This document shows, piece by piece, positions 24,780 through 37,289 of a DNA stretch of 64,000 nucleotides. Origin of the DNA: Magicicada septendecula. Its lineage: Eukaryota; Arthropoda; Insecta; Hemiptera; Cicadidae. The notes beneath the pieces are model-generated. The model did not search any database, was not told the DNA's origin, and saw only the letters and a list, made by a program, of their open reading frames with translations. Location: NCBI GenBank assembly GCA_034769895.1, contig CM068367.1:1318339046-1318403045 (forward strand). Reading direction: 5' to 3'. Position numbers and translations under genes: made by a program. How positions within the stretch are numbered: position 1 is the stretch's first letter; each line of letters opens with the position of its first letter.

Positions 24780-26560
24780 ATTATAATAACAAAGAGTTGT
24801 AGTATTTTATTTCACAGCTTTTTTGTACTATTTCTCACAATTTTCTGCACGAAATCGTCCGTAGCAATGTTTTCAGTCACTAAAATTTTAGTTGTATTTA
24901 ATACATAATTATTTTACCTTTACCTTAACAAGTTTACTCTATGTATATTTCTTTCTTGTTTTAGGTTCGACGTTGACGAGTTAAAGATTTAACGATGAAC
25001 ACGTTCCGTTATCAGTATAAATATTTTTATTACTAAGAAAACACAGGCCAAAATTTCAAGCAATACATGAACTACTTGTGCATGTAAGACTCGAAAACAA
25101 ACGTTCTGTGGACCGAGAGGCTTTGAAAATTTAGGCCAAACCTTTAAGATCAGGAGACATATTTGTTAGTAAAAAGTAAGATAATGTACAGGTAAGTAAG
25201 TACGTCTACACCATTAATAGTTTGTTAGTCTATTACGTTTACAACTTTAAGCCATTTTAAAATTTAATGAATTACATTTCAAACTCATTGAGGGTGCAAA
25301 TGCCGCTTACATTTTAATACGAATAATTAACATTTAAGTGCTTCATTTGTACGTCATAACTGCGTATAAATACAGATGCATATTAAACTTTGAATCAGGG
25401 ACGGCTTTGAAATTCAAAACCATAAAAGGAGTCTGAAAGGCAAACGAGAAAAATCTTGGTACTTTTCTCTGTTGCCAGGTCCCTTGTACTAAATCATTTA
25501 TTGTGTTTTATTTTGATTTTAAAACCTTTTTATTTCAGTCTTTTTTGTCTTTGTTGTTGGCATAATACTTTTTGTAATTTTGTGTTTATAAATGATTTAT
25601 TATAATTTCATTTCAGTGTTACTATATTATTGTTTTATGTTTGTCGGTAATTTTTATGTAGTCCTTACTCTAACTTTTTTTCTGAAACTCCAATTTATTA
25701 ATGTTTATTTCTATACGTTTTACGTATTAAAAAATTATTTGATAAAAGCTTTATAAAACTCGAGCAAATGTATGCATACAACTTTGCTTATATCACCAAA
25801 ACACCAGTGTCAGTAAACATAGGAAAATTGGTGGTATAAAACACGTAAAACCAGATGCAGTGAATCGAATGTCAGCTGGAGAATACCATCGTGTTCGACA
25901 ATGCGTCGCTGCACTACACGAATGTAGGAATCAACAGTTTTTTATTACTTTGTTTTTGATAAATTATTAAACAAATAGTTTTGAATAAAAAGTTCCTGTC
26001 AGCCGCTATATAATTAACTCTATATTAAATTATTCTAATGTTGGTAGTAATTCTACGAATAATACTAATAATAGTGTTGAATTTGGACTCTACAGGAGTT
26101 TGTTTAATAATATGTAATAACAATATTTTTGGATTAAACACATAGTCTTAGTCTTAGCCTCTTCTATCCTGGGGTAACGAGGAGTTGCAAAGAGATCGCC
26201 ACTGTTACCTCCGGAGAGCAAGCGACCTTGCCTGACTCGCCAAGTAAGTTCCAAAAATTTCAGATCGGCTTTCTCTCTTTGCTTTCTTTGAATAAGTGTG
26301 GTGTCAAGTGTGCAGGTTATTGGCCTACAGGACTTATATCTTGGTGGAGGGGATGCCTTCTATGCATTCAAGCCTACTTGGAGTTGCTTCATCTGACTGA
26401 TGTCATGGCTCAGCCTACTCCCTGGGACGTGCTCTTGCACCAACCAGGTGCAATTCCGGAAAGAGAATGTCATTTATTGCAATTCTCTACTATAAGCTAT
26501 GGTTATACTGCTAATACTTGGTCGTCAGAGTCTCGTCAGTGGTAACAGGGTGCGCCGGAT
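24780..26560. other. No recognisable gene
   Basis: A 105-codon plus-strand frame at 26228-26545 (Trp/Leu rich, begins in a GC-richer patch) may be a fragment of an unrecognised retroelement. No motif allows a call. Confidence 0.4.
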
Positions 26561-26589
26561 GTAAAGACATCGCTCGGAAAGGTGAGGTT

Positions 26590-26700
26590 GACGATTGTAT
26601 GGGAGAAGCTATTTGAGATGCATCCAATACCTTACACCCCGGATTTAAAACACATGATTTTTAATTTTCTTGAAACCAAACGTTCCATACATACTACGGT
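26590..26700 (+). pseudogene. Possible mariner transposase tail
   Basis: The frame WEKLFEMHPIPYTPDLKHMIFNF resembles the third catalytic block of mariner transposases (HPPYSPDLAPSDYHLF), which holds the last Asp of the DDD triad. Only about 25 codons are recognisable, and the second conserved Asp-Tyr/Phe position is lost. Weak call. Confidence 0.35.
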
Positions 26701-27009
26701 TAATGGCTTGTCGTAGTGTAAGCGAAACGTTTGAATTTAAATGAAATAAAAGGTTCAACCGGAAAACAGTGTTACTATTAACGAACACCAGGAACATTTA
26801 CGAGCGAGATAACACTGTTATTATCACTATTGTATTATTTTAACATATAACTATAGGTCTGTATTATTATTATAACTATTCATTACCAATTATAATTATC
26901 CAAATTATGGTAGTAGTAATTACTATCAAATACAATGTATCTTATAGAATGTGTCTTAATTCATTGATGGGACCTGGCAATGGACTCTATCGTAAAATTC
27001 GAAACAATA

Positions 27010-27410
27010 ACTGCACCTTTTCAGTGATCGATCATAAAAGTAAATGACCTTTCTTTTCAGGATACTTTATTTATCGAAATTAAGTACTTTACCCTCGTTA
27101 GAACGTAAAACGTTGCAGGTAAACTACTCCTCCCCATAACCAGTCTTCACCAAAATCAGTAGGCCTTGAGTCCTCTACAACTTAGGCACATATGCAAAAA
27201 ATTACTTGATTCTGTTTGAATTTGCGGCAGTTATCGTTCGCCACAGAACAAATTCTACAGACAGACACACACACAGACGCTTTTCGGAAAATTACTTTTC
27301 TTCATGTTTTGAGAGTAGTACAATCAGAATCAGCCCTTATCTCGAACACGATTTTTTCCTCGTGATGGCCATACTTTCATTTCGTTACGGAACACAGAAG
27401 TAAAAAAATT
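27010..27410 (+). repeat. Interspersed repeat R (single copy)
   Basis: Same family as 37290-37820 and, inverted, 37872-38310. Landmarks are TTTTCAGGATACTTTATTTATC, CTTGAGTCCTC, a TTTGCGGCAGTTATCGTTCGCC block, a CA/CAGACA-rich middle, and a TTCGTTACGGAACAC end. Not assigned to a named element class. Confidence 0.75.
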
Positions 27411-27419
27411 TATAGACGT

Positions 27420-28767
27420 CTTATTTTTAAAACGTTAAAATAAATAAGTAACATTTTTGACTTTAGATCTTTATTTACTGAAGAATATGTTCTGCCGACA
27501 TTAAACAAACGCTTATTTAATGTTGATTTGAGAATCGAAAAATTATTTACTTTTACAGTACTTATAAACAAAAACTGAGGAAACAAAAACTTAGTATTTT
27601 AGTGGGAGACTTTTAGTGAATATGAACTACCTTTCTTATAAAAAAAATATTGAAAACGGGAAAAATTTACCTAATTGAATCTTTATTAATTTTTAAAACT
27701 CAAAGTTAATTTTATCTTCTTATGTAATTTTTCACTTTACTTTTGCTAGTTTCTGCTTTACATTTTCTCGTCACTGAAGAAGTAATTCTTGATCAAATGA
27801 AATTTACTTAAGCGCTTCAAACCTAATCTGAATGTCACACAGACGAAGTGTAGCGACCGGGGTTTGTTGAAAGACTTCCTTAGAGAGTTCGCTTATGTTC
27901 GCTCTCTTTACAGAGACAACCCTTTTAAAGTAAACGTAATTTCATTTGGAAATCGCTTTGCAGTCTTACTAAACGCGCAGTAAGGAGACTTTTTGAAAAA
28001 CAAAATCTGACGCAATATTTTAAAGTCTGTGGAGTTCGAACAACAGGTTTCTACATAGCTATATACGTTGATTGAAATCAAAAACTGGTCACCTGGATAA
28101 ATCGTTTGATTTGATTTAGTGAGACAGATGTGTAGTATTGACTGGTCAGTTCTTATCACTGAACTCAATCGCTGTCGTTATCGATGCTTGATCGATAGTT
28201 TTGTTGCTTAGTTTAATCTGTCGTCCAGAATTAGGTGGTCATTTTATTTTCTTCTACGATCAGATGTTTGTAGTTATGCTTTACGTAAAAGAATTCTTAA
28301 GATATTTCCTTTTTTTAAATACAATGTTTTCTTTTTGGAGTTAATTGCTTAAGTAAACACTGAATATTAGGGAATATTCAACTTTATACTTGCATCGAAT
28401 TAAATTAAATTAAAATGTTAAATTAGCATCAAATGTTAGCATCAAAACACTATGTGATTGTCCTCTTTATAGTGTTCTTTCAAGATCCACTGCTAACCGC
28501 TATGAGATCGTACGTATAGAATAATGTGACTAGCTCTTCGTCTCGATTTTGTCCAGTATACATACATAATAATTTGCATTTGCTTTCCAGTGTCCAACAG
28601 TACATATCAAACTGTAGACAATTCAGGGTGCAAGCAGTACTTAATATTCACTGGATATACTGTGCGTCCCCCCTCTACACACACACACAGTAAGAAAACT
28701 ACAGAGTTAACTCTTTAGTCTAAAATGTAAGGTCAATACATTTTACAAAACAGGCTTAATGATTATA
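27420..28767. other. No recognisable gene
   Basis: A/T-rich sequence; an 86-codon minus-strand frame at 27908-28168 has no identifiable motif. Confidence 0.5.
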
Positions 28768-29534
28768 CAGGGTTATTCAAAAAGAATGAACCGATTTCAT
28801 AACGCAATATTTTATTAAGGAAAAGAAATTCAAAAGTACAATCAAATCACAAATATTCTACTCATAATGAAGTTTTATTTCCTGTCTTACAAGTGTTCAA
28901 TGTGGCCACCACTTGTAGCACGGACAACATCAAGGCGATATGAGAATTCTTCCCTGACGCGTAGCAACATATCACAAGGCATTGAGTTGATCGCTGTTGT
29001 TATTCGATATTTAAGGTCATCGAGGTGGGTAGTGGTGTGTAGCGGTGTAATAAAAACTCTATCTTTTACATATCTCCACAAGAAAAAATCAGATACGATG
29101 AGATCTGGAGATCTTGCAGGCCAAGCACAAAGCAACGTCTTGGGCACCCTTCCGATCAATCCATCGTTGGGCACTTTTTCATTCAAAAAACCTTTAACCA
29201 TCTGGTGCCAGTGGAGTGGTACTCCATCGTGTTGTAAATGAAGTCATTTGAATCTGCTTGCAGTATTGGGAAGAGCCACTGTTGAAGCATATCGAGATAT
29301 GGACGTCTTCTTAGCACACGCCAGATAGTGGTCAATGACTCATTCCATGACAGTGTTCGAGAACTGAAAAAATTGCGTCACAAAATCGGTTCATTAGTTT
29401 TGAACACTTGTAAGACGGGAAATAAAAAACTTGATTATCTGTCGAAAACTTGAGATTTGGTTGGAATCTTGAATTACTTTTCCTTAATAAAATATTGCGT
29501 TATGAATTCGGTTCATTCTTTTTGAATAACCCCC
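28768..29534 (-). mobile_element. Internally deleted mariner-type transposon
   Basis: 767 bp with about 54-bp terminal inverted repeats beginning CAGGGTTATTCAAAAAG on the left and GGGGGTTATTCAAAAAG on the right (minus strand). It is flanked by TA at 28766-28767 and 29535-29536, the mariner target duplication. The remains of the transposase lie between, on the minus strand. Confidence 0.85.
28887..29340 (-). pseudogene. Mariner/Tc1-like transposase, deleted
   Basis: The protein would be a DDE-superfamily transposase that cuts and pastes the element at TA sites. Upstream on the minus strand is a helix-turn-helix end (TIWRVLRRRPYLDMLQ). It is followed almost directly by the catalytic block with the second Asp (QHDGVPLHWHQM), so the first catalytic block has been deleted. 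Next come FLNEKVPN, then WPARSPDLIVSDFFLW with the third Asp, YVKDRVF, and the typical end YRLDVVRATSGGHIEHL. A stop and a frameshift separate the two parts. The C-terminal 104 codons are open. Confidence 0.8.
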
Positions 29535-29536
29535 TA

Positions 29537-31061
29537 ATTTGTTCATAATTAGATTATCTAATAGAATATCCGTATGCAAAATTTATTTGTTTATTATATA
29601 ACGTCAAAATATTCCAGGATCATGTCCGAAGGTGAGAATCACGTTTGTTATTTTTAGCTGATTAGGAGATTAGTAAATTGTTTTAGAATGTAGCCTTTTT
29701 CCGGTATCATTATAGTATACAGATGTGTACGGAGGCGGTGGGACAATTGTGTCAATCAGTTTAACTGGGAAGAAGTTCCTTTTGATTTTGGTATATTGTG
29801 GCAGAGGTAACAGTGGATGACAAAACCTTATTTTAAAAGGCGATATAATGATCATTTCAATTACATAACACAATCAACACTCAGTTGTCTTCATAATTAC
29901 CGCAGTAGGTTGCGATGTCATCATTCAAACCAAGTTAATTATTTCTTTTAAGCATCATATTCAATGTCGCATCTCCATCTTGACGGTTATGGCGTAATCC
30001 TTATCCAAATCGTAATTGTTGCAAAGTATTAAATGCTTTGGTTAATTGGTTAGACTTTGAAAATGAGAGAAAATCTTTATTTTATATTATGATGAAATAT
30101 GTTGAATAACTTAAACATGGATGGGCTTGTAAACTCAAAGAAGTTGTGAACGCGATGAGCGGCTGAACCATCTATTCTTGCTAGGGTCTGATAAATGGCG
30201 GGCAATGTGTCAAGAGACGGTGGGTCTGAATCAAGAGAATGTATTATTGTACCTCTCTCTGAAAAGAAAATGGATGTAAAAATTTCGTTTATTTAATCGT
30301 CGACGCGTTGAGATACTGATGTATTTAACTGTAATGTTTTTACCACTTTGTAATAAAAAATACGTTACCAAACGATTGTACTATTGTCCGCTGTTTATGC
30401 GATCCAGGTTTTTAAAAAGTGTCACAGGTCTAGTCTTATCGTCTTAATTAAATCAAATTGCTTGACACCTCTTTGTTGTTACTGTACGTCTGAATGTGGT
30501 CTTTTTAATCTTAGGTTTTCGTCATATTCAGGATTATTACAACGACTAATATTTCCATTTATTGTATCTATGGTATAAATGACACCGGCATAATTTACAG
30601 CTATTTACTTTATAATAGTATTTCCCAGCAAGGCAATTCACAGTAAAGTGAGGTCAATATTATTCTGAGCTAATAGATATTTCGGGGTCCAAAGGGGGTG
30701 CGACGCAAACATATGCTTTCATAGAAGAGAAATGCACCAGCCTCTCCACCCCAACTACACTCTCACCTACACGTCGGTGGACCCTGTTACGCCGAACAAT
30801 CCACTACAAGGTTGTGGTAACCAATCCCTTCGGCTGAGTGAATCGGTAAGCAAACGAGAGAGGGTGGTTCTGTCAGTTCAGTCTGGGACAATTCTGGGCC
30901 CTGGCCTGGCATTTATTATATAATAAAATAAACAAATCTTCACAGTCCATTATAACTAAAGGTTTGGTCTTAGAATATTGTAAAACTTAAATATAAATCA
31001 GACCCAACAGTGTAAGTGAACCAGTGCAAGTGATTTTAATATAATGAACTTCAAGTAAAGG
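29537..31061. other. No recognisable gene
   Basis: A short GC-richer patch at 30,690-30,910 holds a 63-codon frame without motif. The remainder is A/T-rich. Confidence 0.5.
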
Positions 31062-33204
31062 TGTAACTGTTACTTGAACTAAGTGCTATTAAATAACATT
31101 TATATTTTATATAAATACAGAGATAACATGTCATGAAATATTGTTGTGAAAATATTTCTAATATTTCATAGAAGAGGCCACTTTTTATCAAAAAACATTC
31201 ATAGAAATATAAATGATAAAGAGAGCAGGTGGGGGAATAATTACTGTAACAGGGGATTAAATTATAATACACCATATAAACAGAAAGGACTGCAATTAAC
31301 TTAAGTTTAACAAAAAATAAAAAATTTAAATGGTTAATTATGTTTGTCTTTAAAGCCAATGAACTCCACATTTCAAAGTGGTAATAGAATAAGAATTATA
31401 ATTAGTATAAGAATGTTTATTAATATAACAGTGTTCATACAGCCTAAAGTGTTTATGTATGTATACTATAATAGTTTATAAAATGTTTGTTATGTATTTT
31501 AAAAAATAGTTAAAACTAAAATGTCTAACTTTAAAGACTACTAATATAAAAAGATGTATAAAATTATTAAAAAATTTCAAAATGTAATACCTAACAATTT
31601 CAAAGGACTAATAGTAAATTCATGATTTACAACTAAAAGAATGATCAATTGATAAATTTATAAGAAATTAAGGAAAGATAAAGAGTTATATCAATCTGAA
31701 ATTTATTATAATCATATTTATAACACCTAAGATCGCTAAAATTTTGGACAAGGACAGGAAACAGATATTGAGCCTATATTTCCAAAATGACAGAAATATA
31801 GCAATTTTAACAAAAACTTTATAAATATGGAATATTATAAGTCAAATTAAACAGAAGGAGTTAAAGAAACCAATTATGTAATTACTAGTTCACGAAAGTA
31901 ATTAATAACCAAAATATATTCTGAGTATAATGTACTATAGTCACATGCAAGAGGAAGTGAAATATATTTGAAACAATACTTTTCTAATATTAACTTGGCA
32001 AAATATTTCAGGAGACGAAGGAAGTAAAACAGTTCTTAATTAACATTCGAAGGGAACGGTTGATTTAAGCTCACGCCAAGAACCTGTATAGCGAATTTTA
32101 ATGGTGTAAAAAGGTTAGACATTTCATGCCGTGAACAACCGAGAGTTACCGAAATTGGTATATTAAACATAAAATCAGTGAACAACACCACCACAAACAG
32201 TGAAAACAAACAATACGTAACCGAATACAAGTAAAATAAACCCATAAAACTATCAAACTTTAATAATTCACATTACAACGAACTTCACGATTTTTCGCCA
32301 CACACAGACAAAAGTGAACACACCAAAAATAAAACATTTAAAGCCAGTGAACACAGAACACTTAACCAGGACACCTCTAACAACACAATAGACATTATCC
32401 AATATTACGGAGATCAGAAAGCAGTTGTGAAGGGAACTTTATTGTCAGAAATTCCAGCCATAACATTCTCGGTTTTCTTCAACAACGAGGCGGCGGCCAT
32501 GATGGTTCCGTGATGCAAAGCGAACTCTCCTGATTGGATGCAGCAGGCAGCATTGGTTTGACAAATTCAATTTTATAAACATTATATATCATAAATAACT
32601 TTGTCATTTATTAATTATTAAGATTTATTTTGTTAATGTTATACTTTCTAAACTTGTCCCTTCTCTGACTATTATAATTATAACCGTTAAAAGAACCATT
32701 CGAAAATATTCATATAATATAACCTGTATTGAGAATCGATTATCCCTGTGAAAGAGTCGAACTTTATATACATATCGATTTTAAATCGATATTTTCACAA
32801 TAATTGTCAATAAATCAAAATAATTCAATTATCTGGTTTTAAATTTATTTCACTAGTTAATATAAGAGTTTTAATTAACCACAGGACTAACAGGAAGGCG
32901 ACCATTACTAAAAGAGAGTACTCTACTTGAGATTCGAAGAAAATCGCCAATCGATTAATGAAGTGAGACAATCTTATTTACTCCAGATTTATTTACAGTT
33001 AACCAGAAGTGAATATATTGACATAAAAAACTTACAGAATTTTAAATTTTCGACGAAACCACATAACAAGAATTATTTATTAATTATTTAAACAATAAAC
33101 AAACAAACAAAATTTTTTTTGAAAATTTTTTTTTAATTAAATTAAATTTTTTTGTACAGTACAGAAATATTTATTTGTAGCCGCATATCAGAGGTCTGGT
33201 TACA
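31062..33204 (+). mobile_element. Putative long LTR (5' LTR or solo)
   Basis: Bounded by TGTAAC at 31062 and GGTTACA ending at 33204, a short inverted terminal repeat. A primer-binding-like stretch TGGCGCTCACAACAGTGGGG starts at 33208, as in the 51-kb element. No partner LTR or gag/pol was found; the internal part ends before the LINE at 33,545. The left edge is less sure than the right. Confidence 0.45.
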
Positions 33205-33207
33205 AAT

Positions 33208-33228
33208 TGGCGCTCACAACAGTGGGGC
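33208..33228 (+). promoter_or_regulatory. tRNA primer-binding-like site
   Basis: TGGCGCTC followed by AACAGTGGGG resembles lysine-tRNA-type primer sites (TGGCGCCCAACGTGGGG) with small changes. It sits 3 bases after the putative LTR end ACA. Same context (ACAAAT-TGGCG) as at 53756. Confidence 0.45.
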
Positions 33229-33539
33229 TTAACGTTGAGCAAAGGCTTAACGAACCTTTTATTTGTACTGGTTACAGTATACATAAAATGAGCACTTTAT
33301 GCTACGATACTTACAGTCCAATAAAAGTAAATTCTAATGAAAATAAAATTGATTGGAAAATTAAACTTAAAGCTATTATTAAAAACTTTTATTTTATTTG
33401 AAGCTGAGATGGCAAACATATTTACAGTTATTCGATTTATACCTACACATAAAAGACAGCCAAGAATGATTCTAGAATAATCACCTTGAATTAGAGTACA
33501 TAAGAGACGACACTTTCTTCGAACCTAACAACATAGTTG

Positions 33540-34285
33540 TAATCAACCGTGGCTCTACAACCCTTGGTGGGCCGTGGCCTGCTCCAAGAGCCGATTCCAT
33601 TCCTCCCTATTGCACGCCCTGGCTTTCCAGTTTCTTATGTTCACCTTTCCGAGGTCCTCCTCTATCTGGTCTTTGAATCTACTTCGGGGTCTTTTCCTTT
33701 TCCTACTACCCATTGGTTTCTGGTAGAAAATATGTTTCGTAGGCTGTCCTTCCTCCATTCTCTCTATCTGTCCAGCCTACCTCAGCCTGTGTATTTTGAT
33801 TATCCTGACAATGTCAAAATCTCTTTGCAAAGATGGTATAATTTATAATTGTAGCACCTGCGTCACATTCCATTTTCTTGTACTCCCCTAAATGTTGTTC
33901 TTAGAATCCGTCTTTCGCAGCAACCTAGGAGTCTTTCGCTATTTTTGTCATTGTTCAGGTTTCTGAAGCATATGTCAGCACTGGCCTGATAAGTATTTTG
34001 TAAATTTTGCATTTCGTGCTTCTTGAGATAAAGCTAGATGTCAGGCGATTTTCTAATCATAGTACGTTTTGTTTGCGAGATATATTCTTATTATTATTTC
34101 AGCGTTAATGCTGTTTATCTGGGAGCCAAAATATATGAACTCTTTACTGCCTCTATATTTTTTTGCCTATCTCAAGATTTTGAAGGGTTGGGTTTAATGG
34201 TAGTTTGTTGGCAGCATACATATATTTTGTTTTCTTCAAGTTAATCTGCAGTCCAATTTTACTTGAGGCCTCCTCAGATATCTGT
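33540..34285 (-). pseudogene. LINE reverse transcriptase end and C-terminus
   Basis: The minus strand reads in order: INLKKTKYM (end of the RT palm/thumb), a broken LGSQIN-like segment, STKCKIYKILIRPVLTYASET, ILRTTF-like residues, and VRIIKIHRLR-like residues. It ends with KRKRPRSRFKDQIEEDLGKVNIRNWKARA and AHQGL plus stop. It covers roughly the last 250 codons of the polyprotein with many stops and shifts. Dead relic. Confidence 0.7.
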
Positions 34286-34319
34286 AATTACCACAAATTT
34301 GTTGACAAAACAATGTTTA

Positions 34320-34560
34320 CAAAACAATTTTTCTAAACAGCTGGACAAGTTTTTAAAGCAGGAAATTATATTTGGAAAATATTTTTTCAACAGGCGAATT
34401 GAAAGCACATAAAGGAGTTTATCGCTTACCTAGAGTAGCGAATGTTTGTTGGTAAACGATAGATTTTCAGTGTAGGTTACTAGCCGTGAAGATGAAATAA
34501 CTGAGAGAATAGTCGCTGATAAGGACTATCAATATACCAAGTGAATCACTCTATTAAACG
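34320..34560. repeat. Old duplicated segment, copy 1 left part
   Basis: Diverged match to 36,220-36,400 (landmarks GAATTGAAAGC, TTTGTTGGTAAAC/TTGTTGGCAAAC, GTAGGTTACTAG/TAGGTTACAAG). The right part of the same copy resumes at about 35,290, after an LTR insertion. Confidence 0.5.
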
Positions 34561-34634
34561 ATTTTTCTCTATTGTTCTACGCACATGTGTGTTTTGTTTA
34601 ATTATAACTACAAAGAGTTTTCTTACCTAAATAC

Positions 34635-35175
34635 TATTACGCCATCACACAACATTCTACTTGTTTCTCGGCTATTCCAGTGGAACTCGGCTGTAATGTG
34701 TGTGTGCGTACATATTACTGCTACTTTGAGATGAAGGACAATTACGTGGCACTTGTCACGCGTCCGCAACGAGACTATTCCAGACCATACCGGTCCGCGC
34801 GCGCACTGTGTTCAAGGCCGCAACCAATAACGCTCTAGTGTTTTCTAGTAGTTGACGCGTATTATGTATTATTCTGGAATCTCAGCGGGGTATAAATACA
34901 AGCTTCAACGGCTCTTAGTTTCAGTTTAAGTGGAGATTTATTCCAGTGCGGTTTGAAGTATTGTGGCGAAGTGTTATGTGTTTTATAATTGTGGGGGACT
35001 CTATTAGTTGACATTATTGCTTGTAGACAGATTAATTTGAATTATTGTACGAGTATAATCTTGTTGATTATAAACTGTACTTGGGATAATTAAAGCTGGT
35101 TATTAGTGACTTCGTTGGTCTCTTGTACTTTGTTTTCCACTGTACCATACGATGATCAGTTAGACCGTCGTAACA
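34635..35175 (+). mobile_element. Solo LTR, family L2, plus copy
   Basis: The 3' half matches, inverted, the solo LTR at 40354-40854: TGTACTTTGTTTTCCACTGT, ATACGATGAT and the end CCGTCGTAACA at 35175. A TATA box (GGTATAAATACAAG) lies at 34,894 at the right place for an LTR promoter, and GC-rich sequence precedes it. The left edge is uncertain and no target duplication could be shown. Confidence 0.55.
34890..34905 (+). promoter_or_regulatory. TATA box of solo LTR
   Basis: GGGGTATAAATACAAG within the LTR, followed about 30 bp later by a TCAGTTT initiator-like sequence (TAGTTTCAGTTTAAG). Confidence 0.5.
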
Positions 35176-35289
35176 ATATTAAATTTTATAAATTATAGGG
35201 TTCCCAGTTAGCACGTCACCCGCACGCGCTCGCACACGCACACTGTATACCGTAAAACCATTAAAAACAACTTTAGGGTTTTTAAGAAA

Positions 35290-35490
35290 ACAAACAAAAT
35301 ATTGAGAACAAGCTGTTTGTGACAGAAGGCTATTTATATGTTTGCTGGTTGGTTGTAAAGGGTGTAGTGTTTGACATATCGTTCGCTCACCCCCTTACAG
35401 CGTGAACGTCTTCATGATACATTGTGGTAACATTACTTCTATAAAATTGGTGCTTGTTGTGTCTATTTAACACCCCACGGTGTTTAAGAA
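35290..35490. repeat. Old duplicated segment, copy 1 right part
   Basis: Matches 36,425-36,600: GAACAAGCTGTTTGTGACAG versus AACAAGCTGTTTGCGACAG, followed by similar GGGGGTG-type sequence. Confidence 0.45.
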
Positions 35491-35730
35491 GTATATTGAA
35501 TGCGTATCAAAAAGAGTTGAACACATTACGAGTTGGTATATTCCATTTGTTGTTGAATTATTACAGATTATAAATCAGATTCACTCATTAAAAGCTACAT
35601 TGATAATTATTTGTTATCAGTCAGTTATTAAACGTTTACTCACTAAGATTAGCTACGTTCGTGTTTAATTGAACCTTTTAAACGATCGTATATACCTACC
35701 TAACACAACCTTTACAATCATCACTTATTA

Positions 35731-35902
35731 CCAACTTTGTCGTGTTTACTTGCTGAACTGCTACTTGTCATGTTCCGGACGAGGGTTTACAGTGTTTCCA
35801 CCATTTTCAAGTCCTAAACCACGACGCACTGGTGGAAACACTGAAAGGCCTCGTCCGGAACATGACAAGTAGCAGTTCAGCAAGTAAACACGACACAGTT
35901 GG
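35731..35902. repeat. Long near-perfect hairpin
   Basis: Arms 35731-35802 and 35831-35902 (72 nt each) pair with 68 of 72 matches around a 28-nt loop. The arms include CTTGTCATGTTCCGGACGAG and its complement. A transcript would fold into a long stem. It could be a MITE or a pair of short terminal repeats. No flanking target duplication was recognised. Confidence 0.85.
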
Positions 35903-36219
35903 AATTACAGACACTGCTAATTCAAATAACAAGATGAATAACGCTTAATAATTTTCGAATCTCATAATTTCCAATTCAACGAATTGTCCGCATTGATTAT
36001 AGGTGTCTAGTAAGTTACTAACAGAAACAGAAGCAAATAATTTCTTAAGATTGGTATTGAAAATTAAAAATTAATAAATGTTACCTTCTGATGATTCCAT
36101 TCTTGCTGACACGTTCCATTCTATATTAATCAAATTACACATGATATATATCATGTAACAATGTAAATATTTTTTGTTTTAATTTTGTGTATTCTGACTT
36201 TCGAAGATTATTTTTTACA

Positions 36220-36600
36220 CAATGTTTTTGTTTATTAATATATTTAAAAACTGTTTTTACTACAGGATAATTGAAAGCTACAGGAAATTGAAAGTTTATG
36301 CCGTACGTAGAATAGCAATTTCTTGTTGGCAAACAACAGACTCTCGTATAGGTTACAAGCTTGCAAGACGATATATAATTTTAAAAACAGAAAGACATAT
36401 TATGTATGTGGACAAATGTAAGTGTCTAGACGGAGAAAACAAGCTGTTTGCGACAGTAAGCGATTTATCCGTCTGCTGCTATAAGTAGGGGGTGCACACA
36501 TGATCTATTGTGTCTCGTTCTACTACTGCCGCGCTAACATTGTGTTGTGTTGTGTTTGTGTGCACACGCAGTTACAATTGCGGGTCACATGCTGTGTTAC
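36220..36600. repeat. Old duplicated segment, copy 2
   Basis: Uninterrupted counterpart of 34,320-34,560 plus 35,290-35,490. It keeps an 88-codon plus-strand frame (36222-36488) that is not open in copy 1, so it is unlikely to be a gene. Confidence 0.5.
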
Positions 36601-37289
36601 CAACCGGACATAAAGCACACATACCATCCGCGTACATTTGTAGCTGTTGCCAAGCTATAAACACACGGTGAACTGGTTTGCAAGACGTTAATTTATTACA
36701 CAATGTTTGTTTATCCCTACGAATAACTTGTTGAGTTAAATAAAAACCGGTATGGAGAACCATACGCGACCTCCATGTTCTAATTAACTATCAAATTATT
36801 TTTAATATTAATATATGCTCAAAGTTTTCTAATGTTTATATAAAACAATTAACAAGAATATATTTTTTATTTTGTAAATTAGATATATTTCGATAGAAAT
36901 ATATCTATTATTATCAGATATAATTAATAAATTAAAAATGTTTAAATAAATTTTTATTATTAATAATATTTTCAATATGTAGGCCTACACAAAAACTCAG
37001 AACGAAACCAAATATAGCAGATTACTTTTAGTAAAAACGCTGAGAAAGAAAATCAAAATTGTACCTACTTGGTAATATTTTAAAAATAAAGAATTAATTT
37101 TATTAAAATATCTTTTACTTAAACAACGCGAAAAAAGCGAATACCGTCCAGCGTTTGTTTTCTGTGACTTTCTAGAAACCAAAAATTATTTTGTTTACCT
37201 ATCCGTGGTTACATAGCATGAAACGATATCAATTGTTAACATTTTATTGGAACTTTTAAGTTTTCGGTCGAATAAATTAATAACATCGA
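36601..37289. other. No recognisable gene
   Basis: Strongly A/T-rich from 36,780 to 37,000; no motif supported. Confidence 0.5.

Noticed and set aside
25850..25950. FDNASLHYT-like frame resembling a transposase catalytic block
   Set aside because: Only a few residues match and no neighbouring motif supports it.
26228..26545. 105-codon frame, possible gene
   Set aside because: No start context, domain or repeat copy to support coding; left as unrecognised.
35760..35902. Hammerhead ribozyme in the 35.7-kb hairpin
   Set aside because: The sequence has CTGAAAG and GGAAC in roughly the right order but no CTGANGA core and no stem II, so it fails the consensus.
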